From Pseudomonas poae (lineage in GTDB: Bacteria > Pseudomonadota > Gammaproteobacteria > Pseudomonadales > Pseudomonadaceae): a DNA stretch of 64,000 nucleotides. Of this stretch, positions 21,449 to 30,338 are shown piece by piece. The stretch's first letter is position 1. The number at the start of each line of letters is the position of its first letter. The stretch lies in assembly GCA_028869255.1 (NCBI GenBank), contig CP110972.1, forward strand, positions 2,981,001 to 3,045,000. The letters are read 5' to 3'. Under the pieces are notes generated by a model. It saw nothing but the letters and a program-made list of their open reading frames with translations. It did no database searches and was not told where the DNA came from. A program made the translations under genes and the position numbers.

Positions 21449-21537
21449 TGTGGGAGCGGGCTTGCTCGCGAATGCGGTGTGTCAGATACAGAATCTTTAA
21501 CTGAACCACCGTATTCGCGAGCAAGCCCGCTCCCACA
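21449..21537. repeat. REP inverted pair inside the inositol operon
   Basis: GCGGGCTTGCTCGCG-type arms face each other in the gap between the iolI-like gene and iolD. The location inside an operon suggests an mRNA-processing or stability effect rather than full termination. Confidence 0.9.
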
Positions 21538-21549
21538 CTTTGGCCCGCG

Positions 21550-22371
21550 TCAGGTCCGGGGGTTTTGTAAGTGGGCGATACTTGCCCCGATCGCCTGCTG
21601 GATATCCGCCAGTTCATGCACGCTCTCGGCAAACGGCTCAAATGACAGATAGCCGCCGTAACCGCTGCTGAGCAAGGTGTCGATCTGCGCCGCATTGCCA
21701 AGGATATCGCCCTCGCCTACCAGCACACGGTGGCCGTCGCGAATCGAATTGAGCGGCGCCTCGGCATCTTCCACACCCGAGATATGCACCAGCCCGGTCA
21801 GTTCCGGGAAGAACTCATGTTCGTTGGCCAGGTGGTGGTGGAAGGTGTCGTGCACCACGCGGAACACATCCAGGCCACCGATGGACTGGATCGCGTCCAC
21901 CGCCACGCGCTTGCGGCGCAGAGCCGATTCTTCGAAGCCGAGGGGTTCGACGAACCCGAGAATCCCATGCTCGCGCAGGATCGGCGCCAGCTCGCTCAAC
22001 GCTGTGCGTAAACCGGCGGCGCGCTGGGCGTCGTTGCGCGTGTCGCCGGGTTCGTTGAGCGGGCACATCACCAGGCCCTGCGCGCCGCATTCGCGGGCAT
22101 AGGTGGCCAGCGTGATTGCCTGGGCGCGGCGTTCGTCGTTCCACACGTCAAAGGGGTACAGCGCGTTGATCGACAGCACCGTAATGCCCTGCGCCGCGCA
22201 CAATTGACGCACGTGGCTGGCCGGGGTGCCGTATTCGATTTCCCTGTTCTTGAGGTCGTTGCGGATCTCGATGGCATCGCACTTGAGCGCGGCCGCCAAC
22301 TGGATGAAATCCGGCAGGGACAAGTTGGGCGCGACCATGCGGTTAAGGGCAAAACGTAGGGGCGACTTCAT
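21550..22371 (-). CDS. iolI: IolI-like sugar-phosphate isomerase/epimerase (inosose isomerase)
   Basis: 273 residues with a TIM-barrel AP-endonuclease-2 fold. Putative metal ligands are on successive strands: FVEPLGFEE (Glu), VVHDTFHHH (Asp/His), LVHISGVED (His) and [10 protein letters not shown] (Glu). IolI isomerises 2-keto-myo-inositol (inosose) to 1-keto-D-chiro-inositol, which links inositol isomers. It begins after iolB (gap of 25 bases) on the same strand. IolH-type function is an alternative because the two families share this fold. Confidence 0.8.
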   Translation of the reverse strand: MKSPLRFALNRMVAPNLSLPDFIQLAAALKCDAIEIRNDLKNREIEYGTPASHVRQLCAAQGITVLSINALYPFDVWNDERRAQAITLATYARECGAQGLVMCPLNEPGDTRNDAQRAAGLRTALSELAPILREHGILGFVEPLGFEESALRRKRVAVDAIQSIGGLDVFRVVHDTFHHHLANEHEFFPELTGLVHISGVEDAEAPLNSIRDGHRVLVGEGDILGNAAQIDTLLSSGYGGYLSFEPFAESVHELADIQQAIGASIAHLQNPRT

Positions 22372-22396
22372 TATTGTTGTTCTCCGTCCAAACCGG

Positions 22397-23185
22397 TTAA
22401 AGGTCCAGCAGCCAGGCGTGCTGCGGGTCGTTATGGAAGTGCCAGGCGCGCTTGGGGCCGGCCATCACGTTCAGGTAATAGGACTCGTAACCGTAGGGCA
22501 CGCTGACCGGGTGGTACCCCTTGGGCACCACCACCAGGTCGCTGTTCTCCACGGCCATGGCCTGGTCGATGCTGCGATCGTCGGTGTACACGCGCTGGAA
22601 TACAAAGCCCTGGGGCGGGTTGATCTGGTGGTAATACGTCTCTTCGAGGAAGCTCTGGTGCGGCAGGTCATCGGTGTCGTGCTTGTGCGGCGGGTAGCTC
22701 GACGAATGCCCGGACGGCGTGCGCACTTCCACTACCAGCAGCGAATGGGCCGGGTCGCTGTCGGGCAGGATGTCGCACACATAGCGGGTATTGGCGCCCT
22801 TGCCGCGCACGCTGCGTTTGCAGTGCTCGGGGCGGATCAGGCGTGGCGCGTAACCCGGCGCACCCGGTGCGGCGCAGACCGCGATCTGGACGTCGCTCAA
22901 CGCGGTGACCTGCGCGTCGGTGCCGGGCGGCAGGTACGCGGCGAACGGGGATTTGTCCTCGAACACCGACTGCCGGTCTCCCAGGTTCTGCCAGTTGAAA
23001 CCCTCGCCTTCGATAGTCACGCGGCCGCTGAGCAGCACCAGGCACAACTCCTGATCGCCTGCGGTGACCGGCAGCGTTTCTCCCAGGCTCAGGCGGTAGG
23101 CGGCAAAGCCCACGTACTCCAGACGCCCTTCTTCCAGGGCAACCATGGTTTGCCCGCGTTTACTGCTTTTGACCAGCAAGCTCAT
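22397..23185 (-). CDS. iolB: 5-deoxy-glucuronate isomerase
   Basis: 262 residues forming a bicupin. The C-terminal cupin has the metal site pattern PPHKHDTDDLPHQSFLEETYYHQ (histidines and glutamate) and later AWHFHNDPQHAWLLD. It converts 5-deoxy-D-glucuronate to 5-dehydro-2-deoxy-D-gluconate, the substrate of IolC. Its ATG overlaps the iolE stop (ATGA at 23182-23185), so the two are translationally coupled. Confidence 0.92.
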   Translation of the reverse strand: MSLLVKSSKRGQTMVALEEGRLEYVGFAAYRLSLGETLPVTAGDQELCLVLLSGRVTIEGEGFNWQNLGDRQSVFEDKSPFAAYLPPGTDAQVTALSDVQIAVCAAPGAPGYAPRLIRPEHCKRSVRGKGANTRYVCDILPDSDPAHSLLVVEVRTPSGHSSSYPPHKHDTDDLPHQSFLEETYYHQINPPQGFVFQRVYTDDRSIDQAMAVENSDLVVVPKGYHPVSVPYGYESYYLNVMAGPKRAWHFHNDPQHAWLLDL

Positions 23186-24075
23186 TTCTGAGTCCTCTCG
23201 TTGAGAAGTGCCCGCAAGGTGTCATAGCCCTTTTTCGCATAGATATAGCTGGGCGCCACCGCCGGGTCCTGCTCGGCTTCGACCACCAGCCAGCCCTCGT
23301 AGTTTGCCGCCAGCAGCACATCGAGCAATTCGGCAAAGTCGATATCACCGTCTCCAGGCACGGTGAACGTGCCGTTGACGATGCAATCGGGGAAGCTCCA
23401 CATCTGGTTGCGTGCCAGTTGCACCACCGCCTTGCGCACATCCTTGAAGTGCACGTGGCAGATGCGCTCGATGTGTTTGCGCAGCACCTCAAGGGGTTCG
23501 CCACCGCCCATATAGCAGTGGCCCGAATCGAACAGCAGGCCGACTTCCGGCCCCGTTCGGCGCATCAGTTGGTCAATGTCTTCCGGGGATTCGACGTAGG
23601 CGCCCATATGGTGGTGGTAGGCCAGACGCACGCCCTGGGAGAGCGTGAAGCGCGCCAGTTCGGTGAGTTTGTCAGCGTAGTCCTGCCAGGCCTGTTCGCT
23701 GTGGAAACGCGGGCGTTCGATCAGACGGATGCGCGAGCCTTGGATCGAATCGGCCACCTCGCCGTACACCAGCACCGTCGCGCCATTCTGTTTGAGCAAC
23801 TCGACATGTCCAGCGATGGCTTCGATTTCTTCGGCCACCGAACGCCGGGCCAGGCGGCTGGAGTACCAGCCGGACACCAGGTCCAGCGCGTAGGGGCGCA
23901 GCACATCGCCGACGCCTTTGGCGTCCTTGGGGAATTTGCCGTTGAGTTCAAAACCTTCGTAGCCGATTTCCTTGCCTTCGCTGAGGGCGGTGCTCAAGGG
24001 CGTTTCACCGCCCAGGGCCGGCAAGTCGTCGTTGCTCCAGGAGATCGGGTTGATGCCAATTCGGATTGCGGGCAT
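23182..24075 (-). CDS. iolE: 2-keto-myo-inositol (inosose) dehydratase
   Basis: 297 residues with a TIM-barrel AP-endonuclease-2 fold. It starts MPAIRIGINPISWSNDDLPALGG, the diagnostic N-terminus of IolE. Metal-binding segments are YHHHMGAYVE, LLFDSGHCYMGGG, HVHFKDVRKAV and VVEAEQDP. It dehydrates scyllo-inosose to the cyclohexane-dione used by IolD. It is coupled to iolB by a 4-base overlap. The 160-base gap to iolC holds a REP pair. Confidence 0.92.
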   Translation of the reverse strand: MPAIRIGINPISWSNDDLPALGGETPLSTALSEGKEIGYEGFELNGKFPKDAKGVGDVLRPYALDLVSGWYSSRLARRSVAEEIEAIAGHVELLKQNGATVLVYGEVADSIQGSRIRLIERPRFHSEQAWQDYADKLTELARFTLSQGVRLAYHHHMGAYVESPEDIDQLMRRTGPEVGLLFDSGHCYMGGGEPLEVLRKHIERICHVHFKDVRKAVVQLARNQMWSFPDCIVNGTFTVPGDGDIDFAELLDVLLAANYEGWLVVEAEQDPAVAPSYIYAKKGYDTLRALLNERTQK

Positions 24076-24121
24076 GGCTGCACCTTTTATTGTTTTTCAA
24101 AGTTGCATGAGATCTGCTTTA

Positions 24122-24208
24122 TGTGGGAGCGGGCTTGCCTGCGATGGCATCCACTCGGTGTAGCTGATGGACCGAGTCGCCTGCATCGCAGGCAAGCCAG
24201 CTCCCACA
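24122..24208. repeat. REP inverted pair between iolC and iolE
   Basis: The left arm carries the GCGGGCTTGCCTGCGATG core and the right arm CATCGCAGGCAAGCCAGCT, a hybrid of the two REP subtypes in this window. It lies within the inositol operon. Confidence 0.9.
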
Positions 24209-24238
24209 TTGGGTTGCATTTCAAATAGGGGGCAGTGT

Positions 24239-26176
24239 TCAGCCTCTGGAACTGCGCCAGGCGTTGATCAGCTGTTCAAAGGTGGCCTGCACCTGCTCAA
24301 TCAGCGTTTCATCATCAATCTCCCCCGCCATCCACGCCCGGCTCGGTTCCTGGAAGATCGTGCGGCCCACGGCAAACCCACGGCAGGTGGTGCTCTGGCT
24401 GGCTTGCTGGAAGCCATCGGCCAAAAACTCGGCGGAGGCATTCAGGCCCAGCAGCACCACGCCACGGCAGTACGGGTCGCGCTCCTGGATCAGTTCATCA
24501 AGCTTTTTCCAGTCCTCGGCCGACTGCGCCTCGATTTTCCACCACGCCGGGTAGATCCCCAGGTTGTAGAGCCGCTTGAGGCTGCGGTGGAGCACGTCCG
24601 GGTAGGTCGACGGATGATCCTTGGGCGGGATGACTTCCAGCAGCAGCTCATGCCCGCTGACCAGGGAAGCCTCGTACACCGCCTTGAGTTGCGCTTCCTG
24701 TTCCAGGCGCAGCAACGGCTCATCGTCAGGATGAAATTGCACCAGGCATTTGATGATTTGCTCCTGCGGCCAGGCGATCAGGTTGCTGCCGACCGAGCGG
24801 CCGTGCTCAAACGCCAGCGGCCGCGAGTTCTGCACTTCCACCGGGCGTGCGATCCACCAACCACGACCGCTGGCGGCGTTGAGCGCGTCCTGGCCAAAGC
24901 GTTGGTCGGCCAACAGGCCCACATCGGCCTCGACGCCCTGCTCGGCGAGCTTGCGCTCAACGCGTTCGATGGCCTGGATAAACAGCTGCTTGATATCACT
25001 GATGCGGCTCAGGTCCTGGCCGCCGCGTTGGGCCAGGTCCACCAGTTGCCAGCGGTGGTCGAAGGCAAAGACGAACAGCTGCTTCCAGGCCTTGCGCGGC
25101 ACAGTGACACGGTGCAGGCGTTGCAAGGTTACATCCTGATCCGGGCGGGTAATCGGCACCGGGCTGTTGAACAGGTAATCCAGCTCGGCGCGGGTCGGCA
25201 TCGCCGGTGCACAGGCGTGACGGGACACCACCAGCCCGCCGCAGGCATTGGCCAACTGGCTGCAGCGCTCATCGCTGGCGTCGTCCAGCCAGCCACTGAG
25301 AAAGCCCGACATAAAGGCATCGCCGGCGCCCAGCACATTCAGCACCTCAACCCGCACGCCAGGGTAGATCGCGCCGTCTTCCAGGCGCGCAGGAATCGCG
25401 CCGTGGATCACCGTGCAGCCTTGCGGGCCGAGTTTGACCACCAGGGTCGCCGGGGTCAGCTCACGCACGGTGCGCAGCGCGGTGAGCAAATCTTCACTGC
25501 CGCCGGCAATCAAAAACTCTTCTTCGGTGCCGACAATCAGGTCGAAGCGCGGCAGGATTTTCTGCACGTGCTGGCTCACATTCTGGTCGGCGACAAACCG
25601 CGTTTCGCCATCAGCCTTGCCCGCCAGGCCCCACAGCACCGGGCGATAATCGATATCCAGCACGCGCTTGACGTTGTGCTTGGCCGCGTAGTCCAGCGCC
25701 TGGATGCTGGCCTTGTACACGCCATCGGTGGAGAAATGCGTGCCGGTGATCAGCAAGGCTTTGCTGGAGGCGATAAAGGCTTCGCTGACGTCTTCGGCGC
25801 GCAGCGCCATGTCGGCGCAGTTTTCGCGGTAGAACACCAGAGGGAAGGTTTCGCGGTCTTTGAGCCCGAGCAACACCAGGGCGGTGAGGCGCTCCGGGTC
25901 GACCTTGATGCCGCTGACATCGCAGCCTTCGCGGGCCAGGGATTCCACCAGGAAGCGACCCATATGGTCGTCCCCTACCCGGCTCAACATCGCCGAACGC
26001 AGCCCCAGCCGCGCAGTGCCGAAGGCGATGTTGGCGGAGGAACCGCCGAGGTATTTGGCAAAGCTGGACACGTCCTCAAGCCGCGCACCTACTTGTTGTG
26101 CGTAGAGGTCGACGCCCAGGCGCCCGAGGCAAATCAGATCCAATTGACGCCCACTGGCAAAACGAGTCTGGCCCAT
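24239..26176 (-). CDS. iolC: Fused 5-dehydro-2-deoxygluconokinase / DUF2090 aldolase-like protein
   Basis: 645 residues from ATG 26174-26176 (MGQTRFASGRQLDLICLGR). Residues ~10-325 are a PfkB sugar kinase: FAKYLGGSSANIAFGTARLG near the start and the LNVLGAGDAFMSGFLSG anion-hole/catalytic Asp motif near the end. Residues ~335-645 are the DUF2090 domain (QLFVFAFDHRWQL...), an aldolase-like barrel probably cleaving the phosphorylated product. It phosphorylates 5-dehydro-2-deoxy-D-gluconate and likely yields dihydroxyacetone phosphate plus malonic semialdehyde. The fusion is normal in Pseudomonas. It is the first gene of the catabolic operon, divergent from iolR. Confidence 0.92.
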   Translation of the reverse strand: MGQTRFASGRQLDLICLGRLGVDLYAQQVGARLEDVSSFAKYLGGSSANIAFGTARLGLRSAMLSRVGDDHMGRFLVESLAREGCDVSGIKVDPERLTALVLLGLKDRETFPLVFYRENCADMALRAEDVSEAFIASSKALLITGTHFSTDGVYKASIQALDYAAKHNVKRVLDIDYRPVLWGLAGKADGETRFVADQNVSQHVQKILPRFDLIVGTEEEFLIAGGSEDLLTALRTVRELTPATLVVKLGPQGCTVIHGAIPARLEDGAIYPGVRVEVLNVLGAGDAFMSGFLSGWLDDASDERCSQLANACGGLVVSRHACAPAMPTRAELDYLFNSPVPITRPDQDVTLQRLHRVTVPRKAWKQLFVFAFDHRWQLVDLAQRGGQDLSRISDIKQLFIQAIERVERKLAEQGVEADVGLLADQRFGQDALNAASGRGWWIARPVEVQNSRPLAFEHGRSVGSNLIAWPQEQIIKCLVQFHPDDEPLLRLEQEAQLKAVYEASLVSGHELLLEVIPPKDHPSTYPDVLHRSLKRLYNLGIYPAWWKIEAQSAEDWKKLDELIQERDPYCRGVVLLGLNASAEFLADGFQQASQSTTCRGFAVGRTIFQEPSRAWMAGEIDDETLIEQVQATFEQLINAWRSSRG

Positions 26177-26300
26177 GCTGGCTCCTGTTATTTTTATCAG
26201 CCTGCGTGGTGCCGCCGTGGTGACGGCACACGCTCTTGGTGAATGCAGACTAGAACGTTCAGCGGCCCCAATCAATATTTATTCCATAATTATTTTCAGT

Positions 26301-26314
26301 GGAATATTTTTTCC
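26301..26314. promoter_or_regulatory. Candidate IolR operator in the iolC/iolR divergent promoter
   Basis: GGAATATTTTTTCC (GGAA-N6-TTCC) lies in a 75-base AT-rich island between divergent iolC and iolR. An additional TTCC...GGAA pair occurs just before it (26282-26304). It shares the GGAA-N6-TTCC form with the site at 17283-17296. It probably controls both directions, giving autoregulation of iolR. Confidence 0.5.
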
Positions 26315-26460
26315 AATAAGCCTGCATAATGGCACACCAGTCCCCGTGCATCGTTTCAGCAGGTCACGGCGGCCGTGATGCCGGGGTATTTTTTTGCGCC
26401 TACCCTGTAGACTTGCGCCACCCATCAGCGCATCAGAAGAACACGCCAGAAGGATTGCCC

Positions 26461-27369
26461 ATGTCCCGCACCGATCCCGAGACCACCCTGGAAGACACGC
26501 TCGCCAGCCCTGCGATCAATGCCGAACGTCTGTTGCAGCTGATTACCGACGAATACGAGAGCCTGCCACGCCAGCTCAAGCGCATCGCCAGCTATATGAG
26601 CCAGCAGAGCGACCGGATCATGGTGGATCGCATCAGCGATATCGCGCGCGAATGCGAAGTGCACCCCTCGGCCATCGTGCGGTTTTCCCAGCGTTTCGGG
26701 TTCAGCGGGTTCAGTGAGATGCAGGCGCTGTTTCGCGAGGCCTACACCCACAAGACCACACCGGTGCAGAACTACCAGCAACGCATCCGCAGCATGATCG
26801 CCAACAAGTCGCAGAAGGCCAGCGGCGGCGACCTGGCGCGTGAGTGCGTGAATGCCACGCTGTCCGGCATCGAGCGCCTGGGGCTGGAGCTGGATGACGC
26901 GGCCTTTGAAAAAGCCGTGGACCTGGTGGTCAACGCCGACAATATCTACGTGGTCGGCGTGCGTCGCTCGTTTGCGGTGGCCGATTACCTGGTCTACAAC
27001 CTGCAGCACACCAACAAGCGCATTCACCTGATCTCGGGCCTGGGCGGTAGTTATCGCGAACAGATGCGCAGTGTGCGGGCCAATGACCTGGTGATTGCCA
27101 TCAGCTTTACGCCCTATGGCAAAGAGACCCAGCATTGCCTGCGGATTGCCCAGCATCATCAGGCCAAGACCCTGATCATCACCGACAGCAACCTCTCACC
27201 GCTGGCCAAGCGGGCAAACGCGGTGCTGCTGGTGAATGAAGGCTCCTCGTTTGCCTTCCGCTCGTTGAGCGCCACCTTGTGCCTGTGCCAGGCGTTGTTT
27301 ATTGCCGTGGCGTACCGGTTGGAATTGAAGGTGGATGAGATTCACGAGCAGGTCGGGTTTGATGACTGA
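26461..27369 (+). CDS. iolR: RpiR-family regulator of inositol catabolism
   Basis: 302 residues. The N-terminal RpiR helix-turn-helix spans residues ~20-100 (YESLPRQLKRIASYMSQQSD, ISDIARECEVHPSAIVRFSQRFGF). The SIS sugar-isomerase domain covers ~135-270 (IYVVGVRRSFAVADYLVYNL, LVIAISFTPYGKETQ). RpiR-type IolR proteins repress iol genes until an inositol catabolite binds the SIS domain. It is divergent from iolC, with paired GGAA/TTCC palindromes between. The family assignment is firm and the regulon is inferred from position. Confidence 0.88.
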   Translation: MSRTDPETTLEDTLASPAINAERLLQLITDEYESLPRQLKRIASYMSQQSDRIMVDRISDIARECEVHPSAIVRFSQRFGFSGFSEMQALFREAYTHKTTPVQNYQQRIRSMIANKSQKASGGDLARECVNATLSGIERLGLELDDAAFEKAVDLVVNADNIYVVGVRRSFAVADYLVYNLQHTNKRIHLISGLGGSYREQMRSVRANDLVIAISFTPYGKETQHCLRIAQHHQAKTLIITDSNLSPLAKRANAVLLVNEGSSFAFRSLSATLCLCQALFIAVAYRLELKVDEIHEQVGFDD

Positions 27370-27387
27370 CGTGACACTGAAAATCTT

Positions 27388-27410
27388 GTGAGAGCGGGCC
27401 CGCTCCCACA
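27388..27410 (+). terminator. REP-like hairpin after iolR
   Basis: The hairpin pairs GTGAGAGCGGG with CCCGCTCCCAC (one mismatch), followed by ATTTT. It lies between the stops of convergent iolR and the MocR gene, making it a plausible bidirectional terminator derived from a single REP arm. Confidence 0.55.
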
Positions 27411-27441
27411 TTTTGCTCAGCGTTTGGTATTAAGGTGTGCG

Positions 27442-28863
27442 TCAAGCGGCTATCAACAATTGCCTGAGCACCCGACCATGGAAGCGGATCTGCGCCAGGG
27501 TCAAGGCGGTGTAGCCAATGATCACCGCCGGCGGCAGTTCAGCGTCAAGGCAGAACTTGCCCAAAGGCTGCAACGTCAACCCGACGGCGGCGGCACGCGT
27601 GCAGAAATCCTGCTCGGCGACACCTGCAGGTAACCACAACACAAAATGCAGCCCAGCCTGCTGACCGCTGACCACGCAGTTATCCGGCAGGCAGGCGAGC
27701 AACGCATCACGGCGCGCCTGATACGCCTGGCGCGACGCACGCAGATGCCGCACAAACGCCCCGCTGCCGAGGAATTCCACCAACCCCAGTTGATCGGTCG
27801 CGCCCACCGAATGCCCGGTAAGTTGCAGGGTTCGCAACAACGCCGGGCGCAGCGTTTTGGGCACCACCATGAAGCCCACGCGCAGGCCTGGGAACAGGTT
27901 CTTGTTAAAGCTGCCGCAGTAGATCACCCGGTCGCCGGAATCCAGGGATTTAAGCGCGGCCAGGGGCGCGCTGTTGTAGTTGTACTCGCTGTCATAGTCA
28001 TCTTCGACCACCCACGCGTCGGCGCGGGCAGCCCAATCCAGCAGGGCCAAACGGCGCGACACCGACAGGGTCATGCCCAGCGGCGCCTGGTGCGCCGGCG
28101 TCACGTAGGCCAGGCACGCCGTGTCGGGCAACCGGGCGGTGTCGAGACCTTCGGCGGTGACCGGGACCGCCAGCACCCGCGCACCCGCCAGGCTGAACAG
28201 GCGGCGCGCCGGGGTATAACCGGGGTCTTCGACGCACGCCGTGTCGCCGGCTTTAAGCAGCGTGCGGGCGATCAGGTCAAGTGCATGGCGGATGCCGGTG
28301 GTGACGATCACTTCATCCGCTTCGCACTGCATGCCGCGATAACTGCGCAGGTAATCCGCGATCTGTTCGCGCAAGGCCGGCAGCCCGGCCGGGTGGGCGG
28401 CCTCCAGCACGCCCGGGCCCAACTGCAGCAGCCCACGGGAAATGCAACGCGCCCAGGCTTTGAGGTCGAACAGGCTGGCATCCGGGCGTCGCGCCACGAA
28501 GGGCACATGGCTTTGCACGCCGGTGTCGGGCTGATCCGGCACGGCCAGGCGCCGCACGCTGTCGCGGGCGGTCGGGGCCGCAATGAATTGCTCGGGGATC
28601 ACCGCGCACACCCGCGTGCCGGAGCCCGCCAGCCGCTGCACATAACCCTCGCTATGCAAACGCTCATACGCCGCTTCGAGGGTGCCACGGGACACCAACC
28701 AACGCTCGGCCAGGCTGCGGGTCGACGGCAAACGGCTGCCCGCCGGCAATTGCCGGTTCAGGATGGCGGCGCGCAAAGCGTCGTAGGCCGCCTGTTGCTT
28801 ACCGGCGTCCAGCGTATCGGGGCGCGGCAGGTCCAGGGTGGAAGCGGCTTTTCCTCGGCTCAT
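27442..28863 (-). CDS. MocR/PdxR-type transcriptional regulator (GntR HTH fused to aminotransferase)
   Basis: 473 residues. The winged HTH at ~20-90 (YDALRAAILNRQLPAGSRLPSTRSLAERWLVSRGTLEAAYERL) is followed by a fold-type I aminotransferase domain. The PLP-binding Lys is about residue 321 in YCGSFNKNLFPGLRVGF, and other cofactor contacts include VVEDDYDSEYN and YVTPAHQAPLG. Such proteins usually sense PLP or amino compounds and control the divergent gene, here the MFS exporter 92 bases away. The ligand is unknown. Confidence 0.88.
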   Translation of the reverse strand: MSRGKAASTLDLPRPDTLDAGKQQAAYDALRAAILNRQLPAGSRLPSTRSLAERWLVSRGTLEAAYERLHSEGYVQRLAGSGTRVCAVIPEQFIAAPTARDSVRRLAVPDQPDTGVQSHVPFVARRPDASLFDLKAWARCISRGLLQLGPGVLEAAHPAGLPALREQIADYLRSYRGMQCEADEVIVTTGIRHALDLIARTLLKAGDTACVEDPGYTPARRLFSLAGARVLAVPVTAEGLDTARLPDTACLAYVTPAHQAPLGMTLSVSRRLALLDWAARADAWVVEDDYDSEYNYNSAPLAALKSLDSGDRVIYCGSFNKNLFPGLRVGFMVVPKTLRPALLRTLQLTGHSVGATDQLGLVEFLGSGAFVRHLRASRQAYQARRDALLACLPDNCVVSGQQAGLHFVLWLPAGVAEQDFCTRAAAVGLTLQPLGKFCLDAELPPAVIIGYTALTLAQIRFHGRVLRQLLIAA

Positions 28864-28955
28864 AGTGGTCCAGTGGTTAAGGGCATAAGTGGCCCTGAGG
28901 ATTAAACCACAAAGCCGCTAGAGTTCGAACTCTACCCCTTGCCAAGAAGCGACCC
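28864..28955. promoter_or_regulatory. Divergent mocR/MFS promoter with AGTGG repeats
   Basis: Three AGTGG words occur within 28 bases (28864, 28872 and 28888 region), and GTGGTTAA (28873-28880) faces TTAAACCAC (28902-28910). MocR proteins typically bind direct repeats beside an inverted half-site, so this is a plausible binding region. No -35/-10 is assigned. Confidence 0.4.
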
Positions 28956-30185
28956 ATGACTCAACGCGCCCTCTCCTCCTGGTTCTGGCTGGTGCTGCTG
29001 ACCGTGCTGATCGGCCTGCCGCGTATCACCCTGGACATGCACCTGCCGGCCCTGCCCGCCATGGCCGACTACTTCCACACCAGCGACAGCCAGCTGCAAC
29101 TGACACTGACGCTGTACACCCTCGGCTCGGCGATTTCGCTGCTGGTCAGCGGCCCGCTGACCGATCGCTTCGGCAGGCGCCCGATTTTACTGACGGGGTT
29201 GTTTTTGTACGTAGCCGCAACCGTGGCCTGCGCCTTGGCCGACAGCATCGGCGTGCTGATCGTCGCACGGCTGTTTCAGGCCCTGGGCGGTTGCTGCACC
29301 ACGGTGATCGGCCGCGTGATCGTGCGCGACTACTTCGACCGCCATGAACAGGCGCGACTGCTGGGTTTGATCTCGATGGCCATGGCCGTGTCGCCGATGG
29401 CCGCACCGGTGCTGGGCAGCCTGATGTTGCCCTTCGTCAACTGGCGCGGCTTGTTTGTGTTGCTCGCAGTGATCGGCGCGCTGTTGTACCTGGTCGTGTA
29501 TCGGCGCCTGCCGGAAACCCGGCCGCCGCAAGTGGCTGCGGCGCCGCCAGGCAACCTGCTGCGCCTGTACGGGCAGTTGCTGCGCGACCGCTATTTCCTG
29601 CGCTACTCCCTGGCGATCGGCTGCGTGTACAGCACCTATTTTCCGTTTATCAGTGAGTCGTCGGCGCTGCTGCAACGCGGCTTCCACCTGTCGGCCACGG
29701 CGTATGCGCTGGTGTTCGCGGCCACCATCAGCGGCTACATGCTCGGCGCCAACCTGTTCCGCAGGTGGGTGTTGCGGTTCGAGCCGGATCGTTTGATCAG
29801 CGCCGCGATTGCGCTCAACGTACTGGGCAGCGTCATCCTCGCTATCGCCACCACGGCATTGCCCGGGCAATGGCTGGCGATTGTGCTGCCGATGGTGGTG
29901 ATCATGGTGTCGGTGGGGATGGTAATTCCGGCGTGCCAACTGTCAGTGCTGCAGCCTTACGGCGCAATTGCCGGGACCGCCTCGGGGCTGTTCTTTTTCA
30001 CCCAGATGTTCCTCACGGCCGTTAGCAGTTGGGCCACCGGGCTGTTGTCCGACGGTACATCGCAGCCGCTGACTATCATGACCGCCGTCGCCACGGTTTT
30101 GCTGGTCATCAGTTGGCTGGCATTGCGCCAAACCAAATGTGGGAGCGGGCTTGCCCGCGAAAGCGCTGTGTCAGCCAGCTCGTAA
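28956..30185 (+). CDS. MFS exporter, Bcr/CflA family
   Basis: 409 residues with 12 predicted membrane helices. The MFS motif A is SGPLTDRFGRRPILLTG after helix 2. The N-terminal DMHLPALPAMADYF and the RLFQALGGCCTTVIGRVIVRDYF segments are hallmarks of Bcr/CflA drug:proton antiporters. The final ~16 residues ([15 protein letters not shown]) are encoded by the left arm of a REP repeat, so the original stop was probably lost or lies within the repeat. Control by the divergent MocR gene is inferred. The substrate is unknown. Confidence 0.85.
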   Translation: MTQRALSSWFWLVLLTVLIGLPRITLDMHLPALPAMADYFHTSDSQLQLTLTLYTLGSAISLLVSGPLTDRFGRRPILLTGLFLYVAATVACALADSIGVLIVARLFQALGGCCTTVIGRVIVRDYFDRHEQARLLGLISMAMAVSPMAAPVLGSLMLPFVNWRGLFVLLAVIGALLYLVVYRRLPETRPPQVAAAPPGNLLRLYGQLLRDRYFLRYSLAIGCVYSTYFPFISESSALLQRGFHLSATAYALVFAATISGYMLGANLFRRWVLRFEPDRLISAAIALNVLGSVILAIATTALPGQWLAIVLPMVVIMVSVGMVIPACQLSVLQPYGAIAGTASGLFFFTQMFLTAVSSWATGLLSDGTSQPLTIMTAVATVLLVISWLALRQTKCGSGLARESAVSASS

Positions 30186-30226
30186 TTCGCTGACAGACCG
30201 CCTTCGCGAGCAAGCCCGCTCCCACA
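30138..30226. repeat. REP inverted pair overlapping the MFS gene 3' end
   Basis: GCGGGCTTGCCCGCGAA and TTCGCGAGCAAGCCCGC arms. The first arm lies inside the reading frame of the exporter and supplies its last codons and stop; the second arm is intergenic. Confidence 0.9.
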
Positions 30227-30247
30227 GGGAACCGAGCCAGGCTCAGT

Positions 30248-30322
30248 TTAGTGCATGAAGATCGCGATCAGGATGATCACAGGAATAGGCACACCAAGGA
30301 ACCAAAGCAGTAATGAGCGCAT
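30248..30322 (-). CDS. 24-residue single-helix membrane peptide
   Basis: The ORF encodes only 24 residues: MRSLLLWFLGVPIPV followed by IILIAIFMH. This is one hydrophobic helix with a short basic N-terminus and two helix-bending prolines. It is preceded by an excellent ribosome site (AAAAGGAG, 6 bases from the ATG at 30320-30322) and lies 17 bases downstream of a membrane-protein gene on the same strand. It looks like a real small membrane protein; function unknown. It may assist or regulate the neighbouring membrane protein. Confidence 0.6.
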   Translation of the reverse strand: MRSLLLWFLGVPIPVIILIAIFMH

Positions 30323-30338
30323 GACGTTCTCCTTTTAA

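Noticed and set aside
21402..21701. N-terminal extension of iolD through the REP pair
   Set aside because: Known IolD proteins start at [12 protein letters not shown]; the extension is encoded by repeat and iolI sequence.
24167..26242. 691-codon + strand frame opposite iolC
   Set aside because: Antisense shadow of a strongly conserved kinase gene; starts inside the REP repeat.
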